A DNA stretch of 64,000 nt from NCBI GenBank assembly GCA_001543005.1, contig LFLB01000022.1, positions 124,001-188,000 of the forward strand, in the 5' to 3' direction. Positions 46,410 through 53,468 of this stretch are shown in pieces. Position numbers and translations under genes: made by a program. This DNA comes from Candidatus Spongiihabitans thiooxidans (lineage in GTDB: Bacteria > Pseudomonadota > Gammaproteobacteria > Arenicellales > Poriferihabitantaceae). Positions within the stretch are counted from its first letter, which is position 1, and every line of letters begins with the position of its first letter. Under the pieces are notes generated by a model, which worked only from the letters and a program-made list of their open reading frames with translations, searched no databases and had not been told where the DNA came from.

Positions 46410-47633
46410 TTATCCAATAATGCGACAGTTTTCGGCAGTACCCACCTTTTTTTTCGCTGGCAACATGAATATCAGGGCAAACAATGCCAAAATGACAGAG
46501 ACAAAAGCACATGCCCAATAATAGGCATCTAGAGTCAGGAACCATTCCGACAGTTGTCCACCGATTATATTCCCAATCACTGTTCCAAGCCCTAGAATTA
46601 CGCCGCCAGCAGAAAAAAGCTGTACCGAAATATGCGCCGGATAGTGTATGCTCAAATAGGCAGGCAAAAGACCAGGCATACAATAATAAGCCAGAGAAAA
46701 AACAAAAGCAGTTGCCAAAAACCAGATGGGTTCATGGATTTCTATCAACATCAAGACCGATGCAACAAGCAACAAACTTGCCAGTATCATGGTGTTTCTT
46801 ATACCAAAACGATCTCCCAGATATCCCATAAAAAGCCCAGCCCAAGTTCCGACCAGTCCAATTGTCAACCACGTATTTCCTGCAACGGTTACACTGAATC
46901 CTAACTCATCACGAATATAGGTCGAAAGGAAAATTTGGAATGGATGAACTGTGAAACCTACCATGAAAAACATGCACAATATTCCCCCTAGTCGGACATC
47001 GAGATATGTTCTTAATCTTTGTTGTTGCGCTAGCTCTCCAACAGATTGCCTTACCTGATTCCTCTTGCTAAGTATTCCAAAATGGGCAATGACGATTAAG
47101 CCGACAAACACAACCACCCAGGTCAGAGCCGCCGCCGCCATCAGTGCTTCCCTCCAGGAATAGTTTCCGACAAAATAGGGTGAAAACAAACCGGCTAGAC
47201 TGGTGCCTATTCCGGCACCTGCGATAATCGCGCCAAATGCTTTCGTCCTGTTTCCTTCACTCACGAATATTGAGAAAACACCAGTCATGGGAACCCAAGA
47301 CAATGAGGTACACACGCTGATAAGGAAGATTGTGACAGCTACCCCCGTGGCTGAATTCGTATTTGCCAAGCCAACCATCGTGGCACCACATCCCAATGTA
47401 GCAAGCACCACTATTAATGTCGGTGCGATATAGGCGGCAAGAAGACCGGCAATTATAGCACCCGCGACGAACCCCAATCGACCAATTCCTGTGACCCATC
47501 CGATGTCCCCGTCAGTCAGGCTAAAGGTCGTCTTAATGTCAGGCAAAAGATTAGAAATCAGATCTAGACCGAACCCAAAAGTGCTTCCCATAAACAGGGC
47601 GAACACAAATACTAGCGCAATTGTTTTTATCAT
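46410..47633 (-). CDS. Major facilitator superfamily transporter, likely exporter of the island product
   Basis: A 407-residue protein with about 12 hydrophobic segments, starting ALVFVFALFMGSTFGFGLDL. Loop motifs such as GYLGDRFGIRNTMILA between helices (MFS motif A type) and the central polar loop near residues 190-215 mark the family. Its ATG follows the stop of the methyltransferase-like gene with no gap, making it the last gene of a five-gene minus-strand operon. Position at the end of a biosynthetic operon suggests export of the product, but import or an antiport role is possible. Confidence 0.82.
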   Translation of the reverse strand: MIKTIALVFVFALFMGSTFGFGLDLISNLLPDIKTTFSLTDGDIGWVTGIGRLGFVAGAIIAGLLAAYIAPTLIVVLATLGCGATMVGLANTNSATGVAVTIFLISVCTSLSWVPMTGVFSIFVSEGNRTKAFGAIIAGAGIGTSLAGLFSPYFVGNYSWREALMAAAALTWVVVFVGLIVIAHFGILSKRNQVRQSVGELAQQQRLRTYLDVRLGGILCMFFMVGFTVHPFQIFLSTYIRDELGFSVTVAGNTWLTIGLVGTWAGLFMGYLGDRFGIRNTMILASLLLVASVLMLIEIHEPIWFLATAFVFSLAYYCMPGLLPAYLSIHYPAHISVQLFSAGGVILGLGTVIGNIIGGQLSEWFLTLDAYYWACAFVSVILALFALIFMLPAKKKVGTAENCRIIG

Positions 47634-48476
47634 TTAGCCTACCTTTAGCCCTCGCTTTTCAGCGACCCAAAGCACTATATGCCCATATAGAGGATCATCA
47701 GTAATCGTAATGGTTTCAAGTTCCCTAACTTCCAGATTTGCATCGACGATAGCGTGTTTGATGACATTTGCATCAAGATATGATGTGTCATTACCGTCTT
47801 CTGCAATTCTAAACTTTGAATGCCTGATCCAGTCTGCTCCCAGAAAAATGCCATTCGTCTCGAGGTTTTCTGCTACTTGACGAACAGCAGTAGAATATTG
47901 CAATTCACCGACACAAATAGAAAGCACACCATAGGCTGAAATTCGTGCATATTGATGATCGCGTATAAAAGCAGGCCAGGGAGAAAAACAATCAAATACT
48001 GCAAAATCCGCTGGCAAATCAAAAACATTATCCAGTTGTACTTCAGGTGTCTGTATGAAATTCATAGCCTGCCGATAGCAATCAGGATAATTTCTATCTC
48101 TCCTGAATTTCATCAAGACCAACAATGCTTCGGTAATAACATCGCTAAATGTAAATGATTCCGCATGGGATAGCGGCAAACACCAGAACAAACCAGTCGG
48201 TCCAGATCCCAAATCAAGATACGAGCCAATGGGTTGATAACGTCCAGCAAGCTCAAGCAGCTCTTCTGCGCCTTGTCCTCTGATGAAATCGCCTTGAAAA
48301 TAATCGGTGGCGTATTGCTTGAAATAAGACAGCTTTTCCTCGTCTGGGACAATCCCAGTATCATCGCAAAATATTTTGGCGTCTTTCACGTTATCAAAAT
48401 GCTGATACGTTTCTCTCAATCGTCCCGATACGGGGAGCCTGTCTCGATCTTGACCCTCATATTCATCATAAAACAC
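47634..48476 (-). CDS. Rossmann-fold SAM-dependent methyltransferase-like protein
   Basis: A 280-residue protein with the AdoMet loop YLDLGSGPTGLFWCLPL near residues 86-102 and the acidic strand SFTFSDVITEAL after it. DLGSGPT resembles small-molecule N-methyltransferases of the NNMT/PNMT type; the GGGDG motif of spermidine synthases is absent. C-terminal strands DANLEVRELETITITDDPLYGHIVL complete the fold. The frame opens at a TTG at 48500, but a GTG at 48476 has AGAGG six bases upstream and directly follows the stop of the preceding gene. It may methylate, or with a SpeD product aminopropylate, an island intermediate; substrate unknown. Confidence 0.65.
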   Translation of the reverse strand: MFYDEYEGQDRDRLPVSGRLRETYQHFDNVKDAKIFCDDTGIVPDEEKLSYFKQYATDYFQGDFIRGQGAEELLELAGRYQPIGSYLDLGSGPTGLFWCLPLSHAESFTFSDVITEALLVLMKFRRDRNYPDCYRQAMNFIQTPEVQLDNVFDLPADFAVFDCFSPWPAFIRDHQYARISAYGVLSICVGELQYSTAVRQVAENLETNGIFLGADWIRHSKFRIAEDGNDTSYLDANVIKHAIVDANLEVRELETITITDDPLYGHIVLWVAEKRGLKVG

Positions 48477-48477
48477 A

Positions 48478-49848
48478 TTAAACCTCTTTCTGGGATACAA
48501 ATTCTGTCAATTTCATATATTCGTACAAGGAATAAAGTTTCATTCCGTTTGCAAAGCAGGTTCGTTTTTTGCCCGTGTTTTCTCGATAATCAAGCCGATC
48601 CATTAACTCCTGCTGCGTATTTATGTCACTGATTGCCTCTATTATCAAGCTAACCTGTCGATCAATCAGTTTACCGGTTCCCCCCCATAAAGGTTGGGTC
48701 CCAGCAAAATAGATACAAAGCCAGTCTTGCGAAAAAATATTTGCAATCAATCTTTGGCGCCTCTTCGTACAATCAACGAAAATGCTCTGCCCTGCTTCAT
48801 AGTCGGTACACATGACAATAATGTCGTAGGAAACAACATTGCCATCCTCAAACCGAATATAATCGTTACTGATTATTTCTACTTTGGGCTTTATTTGCAC
48901 CTTTCCCTTCTGGAGCAAATCGATAAGCCTGTCGTTTTTGACGATACGAGAGAAACGATAGTCAATGGCTTCAAGGGCTTCTGGGTCGCTTGAATAAACT
49001 TGCTCCCGAATATGCGCATATAATTTTTCAGGATATTTCTCACCATGCAGTCTCTGCTGATTCTGGACAACTTTATCTATCAATTCACCATCAATATATT
49101 TTGGAACGACCCAAGTCGGGTTTTGTGTAGAAATATTTACCACGCAGTCTTTACGTTCTAGTGCAACTGTGTAGTCCCCCGCTGTATTTCCAAACCCAAC
49201 CAAAAGGACTTTACTACCCGATCTAATATATTCTGGCGAGATTTCCGAGCTGTGATAAACCCGCACTTCTTCCATGCGTTGTTGTCGTAGCAATGAACTT
49301 CTCGGTATATTGCAAGCACCTTGGCACACGACAATGTAACCAATATGAAAGGCTATCTTTCTGACATTCTGATTGCAGCCAATGCTGCTGTCTTCCACTT
49401 CGACAACGGCAGATGAATAAATCGAGACCGAAGATTTTTGGATGCTCGTTACCCGACAGTTCAGGTAGATGTCCTTCTGATCAATATACTGATCGACAAA
49501 TTCCGATAAATACTTGGAATAACTTTGCCAGCTCACATAGCCGTCACGATCATCTTTCATGCAAAAATTGTCATCAATTAGCATTTGCTGCAAAGAGGTA
49601 TTTAATATCAGTCCTGGATACACAGCTTGATGTGGTGACTTACTCCAAACACCGCCAACAGTATCGCGCATTTCCAATAAAAGAGTGTCAACATTTTTCT
49701 TCTGAAGTTCATATAGAACCTTTAGACCGGCTATCCCTCCCCCGAGCACAAGGACGGTTGACTGTACATCAATTGCGTTAGTGCGTAGCTTCAATCGCTC
49801 AAAACCACATACATGCACCTCAGACATTTCGCTTGGACTGTCTTCCAC
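48478..49848 (-). CDS. Flavin-containing monooxygenase-like protein
   Basis: A 456-residue protein with two dinucleotide folds. The FAD loop is VLVLGGGIAGLKVLYEL (about residues 32-48) and the NADPH loop is LLVGFGNTAGDYTVALE near 218. VRVYHSSEIS stands at the FMO fingerprint position, and a Baeyer-Villiger or FMO-type core GVWSKSPHQAVYPGLILNT follows the first loop. Such class B enzymes oxygenate N, S or carbonyl groups of small molecules. The GTG start at 49848 abuts the upstream stop; an ATG at 49827 is an alternative. It is the third gene of the operon. Substrate unknown. Confidence 0.78.
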   Translation of the reverse strand: MEDSPSEMSEVHVCGFERLKLRTNAIDVQSTVLVLGGGIAGLKVLYELQKKNVDTLLLEMRDTVGGVWSKSPHQAVYPGLILNTSLQQMLIDDNFCMKDDRDGYVSWQSYSKYLSEFVDQYIDQKDIYLNCRVTSIQKSSVSIYSSAVVEVEDSSIGCNQNVRKIAFHIGYIVVCQGACNIPRSSLLRQQRMEEVRVYHSSEISPEYIRSGSKVLLVGFGNTAGDYTVALERKDCVVNISTQNPTWVVPKYIDGELIDKVVQNQQRLHGEKYPEKLYAHIREQVYSSDPEALEAIDYRFSRIVKNDRLIDLLQKGKVQIKPKVEIISNDYIRFEDGNVVSYDIIVMCTDYEAGQSIFVDCTKRRQRLIANIFSQDWLCIYFAGTQPLWGGTGKLIDRQVSLIIEAISDINTQQELMDRLDYRENTGKKRTCFANGMKLYSLYEYMKLTEFVSQKEV

Positions 49849-50997
49849 TCAGGCTACATCAATCAGATGATCTGATAGCTCGTAGTTCTCATAATCTCTG
49901 CTCTCGATTTTACTAAAATCTGAAAGCACATGAGGATGAACGACCGCTCCTTTTTTTAGTATCTGACCGTTTCGGGAAACAATGTCCTGTTTAGCTTCGT
50001 CAAAAATCATTTCGCCCAAAGCCAGCAAATAGGGAGCATACAATTGACTGGCATTTTGAACTGCACTCAAGGGTGCCATAGCTGGAAATCTCGGGTTTTT
50101 TAGATGCAGCACCCCATGTCTTTCGTAGGGACCGACACCGGGCATCGTTATTTTGTCAGCTGTGGGCATATACCCTTTGCCATAGCCACAAGTTACATCT
50201 ACTATGACTGACCCCCTTTTCATTTTCCGAACCATGTATTCAGTCAGCATTGCCGGAGTATCGTATGTTGAAATCAAGATTGCGCCGACCACGATATCCG
50301 CTTCAAGAACAACCTGCTTAAACTCTTGATCACTCACAAGCACACAATCCATTGCAGGATGCTGGTTGGCAAACCTCTTTAGGCTTTCGTGTGATCGTCC
50401 TGCAACAGTAACTTCTGCCCCTAATGAAAGGGCGGTCCGAGCCGCTGATTTGCCAACATTGCCGTGACCAATAACGACAACTTTTGATTGCTGACTTTGG
50501 TGCATCCCGCCAAGAACAATACCACTACCTCCAAAGGTTGATTGCAAATAAAATGCGGCATTTAGCAATGCAAGCCTTCCACTGATCCACCCGTCCGCTA
50601 CCATCATGGGAAACCGTCCGCAGTCGTCCTCGAAATATTCGTAGGAATAGGCATTAATTTCACTAGAACACATTTTTTGAATCAAATGATAATTCTCCCC
50701 TGCATAAAAAAATGCAGATAGATGCATATCTTTACGCAAATATTGCAATTCATTTTCAGTGATGCACAATAATTTTGGAATGTAATTGCTGTAACCCCAA
50801 GCCTCCTCCCTACTTACGATTGATGCACCAGCATTAACATATTCTTCGTCAAAATATCCGATTTGGGCTCCAGCATTAGTTTCCACGAAAATTTCATACC
50901 CACTGTCAATGAACATACCTAAATCATGTGGTAGGAGAACAATTCGCGTTTCTTGAAATCGTGTTTCCTTCACAATTGAGATGGTTTTTGACGACAT
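49849..50997 (-). CDS. Alanine dehydrogenase/PNT family protein, possible opine-type dehydrogenase
   Basis: A 382-residue NAD(P)-binding protein of the AlaDH/PNT fold: N-terminal KETRFQETRIVLLPHDLGMF, then Rossmann KVVVIGHGNVGKSAARTAL near residue 172. Where alanine dehydrogenases have KxKEP and YLHL catalytic residues, this protein reads LLCITENELQYL and AFFYAGEN, so it is probably not an alanine dehydrogenase. Related AlaDH/PNT proteins include N5-(carboxyethyl)ornithine synthase and lysine-pathway dehydrogenases. I prefer the ATG at 50997 because AAGGAAAAA precedes it. It is the second gene of the operon, 25 bases after the SpeD-like gene. Confidence 0.72.
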   Translation of the reverse strand: MSSKTISIVKETRFQETRIVLLPHDLGMFIDSGYEIFVETNAGAQIGYFDEEYVNAGASIVSREEAWGYSNYIPKLLCITENELQYLRKDMHLSAFFYAGENYHLIQKMCSSEINAYSYEYFEDDCGRFPMMVADGWISGRLALLNAAFYLQSTFGGSGIVLGGMHQSQQSKVVVIGHGNVGKSAARTALSLGAEVTVAGRSHESLKRFANQHPAMDCVLVSDQEFKQVVLEADIVVGAILISTYDTPAMLTEYMVRKMKRGSVIVDVTCGYGKGYMPTADKITMPGVGPYERHGVLHLKNPRFPAMAPLSAVQNASQLYAPYLLALGEMIFDEAKQDIVSRNGQILKKGAVVHPHVLSDFSKIESRDYENYELSDHLIDVA

Positions 50998-51022
50998 TTT
51001 TTTCCTTTGCAGAAACAATTAA

Positions 51023-51435
51023 TTAGATTGGTCCACGATCTAGTTTTGTAATTTTTGAATTTTTGGGTCCAAATACGCTGGACAATACGTCCATAGCATT
51101 TGATGGATCCATCATTCCACAAAGGAATATGTCTATCGCTGCATATGAATGTTCAGGCCACGTATGAATGCTGATATGGGATTCAGCGAGTACTGCAACC
51201 CCCGTACTGCAACCCCCGTTACGCCACAATCTGGTCCAAACGAATGCATTTTATTGAACAGGACTGTGGCACCAGCGGCTTCAGCGGCTTCGTGAAGCGC
51301 ATGTTCGATAATTTCAGTCTGTGTAATGGTATTTAGATCAGGGATGTCAAAGAACTCTACAATCCAGTGCTTGCACAGGGCGCTTCGTTGAAGGGTAGAG
51401 CAACCGACTATTGGCGAGCATGTCAAATTTTTCAC
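51023..51435 (-). pseudogene. SpeD-like S-adenosylmethionine decarboxylase, interrupted by a 14-bp duplication
   Basis: Two frames together give a complete SpeD-type proenzyme of about 130 residues: [44 protein letters not shown], then [20 protein letters not shown] and IFLCGMMDP. The serine of ESH would become the pyruvoyl group after self-cleavage. Between GVAV and LAESH a 14-base tandem duplication (51190-51217) shifts the frame; with a single copy the sequence reads [11 protein letters not shown] without a break. SpeD enzymes make decarboxylated AdoMet for polyamine synthesis; some homologues decarboxylate ornithine or arginine. The start is GTG at 51435. It heads the five-gene operon. 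Confidence 0.85.
51190..51217. repeat. 14-bp tandem duplication inside the SpeD-like gene
   Basis: GTACTGCAACCCCC occurs twice in direct succession (51190-51203 and 51204-51217). Removal of one copy restores the SpeD reading frame. The unit is not a multiple of three. Confidence 0.95.
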
Positions 51436-51535
51436 CTTTGTTTTTATTTTTTAGACACAACCCACCCGCTGAATCGATACGTCTCGTTTCAGATTGTGCG
51501 CTATGTACATCAGCTCAAAGCAGGTACGATTACGA

Positions 51536-51604
51536 CTAAGCCTCATATAAGTCCTTTTTCGATGACGAACAACCGGACACCAGTATGCTGGCAATCAGCA
51601 CCAT
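51536..51604 (-). pseudogene. Remnant of the 5' end of a second bamD
   Basis: From the ATG at 51604 the frame reads MVLIASILVSGCSSSKKDLY followed by EA and a stop. The intact gene begins MVLLIAGVLASGCSVFRKEK. The lipobox cysteine and leader are conserved, and nucleotide similarity extends over about 60 bases. It shows that the duplication around the island included the start of bamD. Confidence 0.7.
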
Positions 51605-51635
51605 TATTATGTAAGGGTCATAGGAAGTTAAGACG

Positions 51636-51815
51636 TTAAATTGGCTGCTCACGAAGCAGTTTGAGCATGACCTGATAAAGGCTGTCACGACGATGATTAA
51701 AACGAAATTCAGTTTCTTTGAGAGGGTAATAAAACCTAGGTTTGTGAATCCCTTTCGACTTGCTCAACCGCAATTTGGCGTGAGCCCGAAATGACTCGAT
51801 GCCATTAATATGGGC
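51636..51815 (-). mobile_element. 3' fragment of an IS1595-family transposase gene
   Basis: One minus-strand frame reads AHINGIESFRAHAKLRLSKS, then GIHKPRFYYPLKETEFRFNH and RRDSLYQVMLKLLREQPI with a stop at 51636. HINGIESF and the LKExEFRFNHR block are the C-terminal signature of IS1595-group transposases. Only about 60 codons remain, so it is inactive. Its upstream edge fuses directly to an IS481-type fragment. Confidence 0.7.
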
Positions 51816-52086
51816 GTTAACAAAAATAAAATATCATCTAAGGCAAACTTGGTAATGCGCCTTACTTCGCAGATAACTTGATCTTGCTCTTGGGTCAATG
51901 AACGAGAGCGCCTGTTACCGCCGGAAAGACCATCTTCAATTGTTTTAGACGCTTTCCCCACTTACGGATGGTTTTAGGGGTTAAATGGTAAATTTTTGCT
52001 AGCTCAGAGATGCTCGCACTAGAGTTTTGTATTTCTTTTCTGATTCTTGGCGTTGTCGTGGCATTGCCATGTAATATACTTGCCAT
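51816..52086 (-). mobile_element. 5' fragment of an IS481-family transposase gene, frameshifted
   Basis: The start MASILHGNATTTPRIRKEIQ and ISELAKIYHLTPKTIRKWGK match the helix-turn-helix of IS481 transposases. A one-base shift near 51945-51960 leads to SKTIEDGLSGGNRRSRSLTQ and EQDQVICEVRRITKFALDDI, the next IS481 block. The catalytic DDE domain is absent. The sequence stops at the IS1595 fragment. Confidence 0.75.
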
Positions 52087-52189
52087 AAGTTAATCTCCTG
52101 TATTGTATCAATGGTGTAAGATATTTTACAAGAGAGTGGCACTAAACATGTAATACAGAATATGTTTGTAGATAGGCGTGCGACCTGAT

Positions 52190-52409
52190 GTATTTAGCAT
52201 GGAATTGTTGATATAACGTAGAATGGAATTAATTGGTTGAGTGCCCGGACACAAATATTGACACAAATATTTCAAGTGACTATTTTGCCATAATTTATTC
52301 ACTAAATGTCGGATTCCGAATCATACCCTTTTTCATAATATGCTTAGATAGGGAGCCTATATGAAAATACATAACTTAAATAAACTATCACTTCCATCCA
52401 AAAAATAAA
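52190..52409. repeat. bamD-rluD intergenic segment, second copy
   Basis: A diverged duplicate of 45233-45459, joined to the intact rluD. It includes a local 13-base duplication (GACACAAATATT) near 52249-52272. The 52087-52189 stretch between it and the IS scar has no gene and may hold the IS481 end. Confidence 0.85.
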
Positions 52410-53381
52410 ATGAAAATGGGGCGCTTTTTTATTCGAATTCCAGCGGAAATGGAAGGTGTGCGGGTCGATAAAGCACTGGCCGAATTACTTTCAGAACATT
52501 CCCGAGGAACGATACAGCAATGGATAAAACAAGGATTGGTGTTGGTTGACGGCGAGATTACAAAACAAAAACTGAAGCTCTGCGGCACCGAGATACTCGA
52601 ATTTACGCTGCCGTCTCCACAGCCCAGCCAATCGCCTGCTCAGGATATTGATATGGACATTGACCTGGACATCATTGAAGAAGATGACCATTTGATAGTA
52701 ATCAATAAACCAGCCGGACTGGTGGTTCATCCCGGCGCCGGCAATCAGGACCACACCCTGCTTAACGGGCTTTTGCACCATCATGCTGATGCTGCATTCC
52801 TGCCCCGAGCTGGCATTGTCCATCGCCTGGATAAAAATACCACGGGACTCATGGTGGTCGCCAAAACCGAACAAGCAAGACAGCATCTCATCGAGCAACT
52901 CAGCAATCGGCAGATGCTTCGCCAGTACCTGGCTCTGGTCAATGGCGTTATGATTTCCGGGGAAACCATCGACCAACCGATTGGGCGGCATCGAAATGAC
53001 CGACTGCGCATGGCCGTAACAAAATCCGGTAAACCGGCGATAACTCATACTCGGGTATTGAGGAAATTCCGCAACCACTGTCTGCTACAGGCAAACCTGG
53101 AAACCGGTCGCACCCATCAAATTCGCGTGCATCTGAGTTGGCGTGGTCATCCTGTGGTCGGAGACAAGCGCTACGGTCATAGATATCGACCGCCTCCGTC
53201 GGCATCAGAAAACCTGATTCAATCATTACAGGGATTTCAACGCCAGGCGCTTCACGCACAAAAATTGTCGCTTGTTCACCCCAAAAGCGGCGAACAAAAA
53301 ACCTGGCAACAAGCCCCGCCAGAGGATATGGTAACGCTTGTAAGATTACTTAAAGAGGATGCACAAACCCATTCCGGGTAG
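52410..53381 (+). CDS. rluD: 23S rRNA pseudouridine synthase D, intact copy
   Basis: A 323-residue RluA-family enzyme: S4 domain with VDKALAELLSEHSRGTIQQW, catalytic IVHRLDKNTTGLMVVAKTE near residue 140, and the RNA-contact block LETGRTHQIRVHLSWRGHPV. RluD makes pseudouridines 1911, 1915 and 1917 in helix 69 of 23S rRNA, needed for normal ribosome assembly and termination. The N-terminal ten residues (MKMGRFFIRI) differ from those of the truncated copy (MKKVYFCLQI). As the only full-length copy it should supply the activity. The duplicated leader lies directly upstream. Confidence 0.95.
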   Translation: MKMGRFFIRIPAEMEGVRVDKALAELLSEHSRGTIQQWIKQGLVLVDGEITKQKLKLCGTEILEFTLPSPQPSQSPAQDIDMDIDLDIIEEDDHLIVINKPAGLVVHPGAGNQDHTLLNGLLHHHADAAFLPRAGIVHRLDKNTTGLMVVAKTEQARQHLIEQLSNRQMLRQYLALVNGVMISGETIDQPIGRHRNDRLRMAVTKSGKPAITHTRVLRKFRNHCLLQANLETGRTHQIRVHLSWRGHPVVGDKRYGHRYRPPPSASENLIQSLQGFQRQALHAQKLSLVHPKSGEQKTWQQAPPEDMVTLVRLLKEDAQTHSG

Positions 53382-53468
53382 CGCGTCGAATTCGCCCATA
53401 TTACTTTTGCCACATCCACCAAAGGGTGCCGGATCAAACACGCCAGTCAATTCCGCAAACCGAGCAAA

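Noticed and set aside
46108-46683. 191-codon frame at the end of the MFS gene
   Set aside because: It overlaps the MFS gene and the REP palindromes and shows no family motif.
47634-48476. Spermidine synthase identity for the Rossmann gene next to speD
   Set aside because: The GGGDG motif is absent and DLGSGPT fits methyltransferases better; an aminopropyl transfer role remains only a hypothesis.
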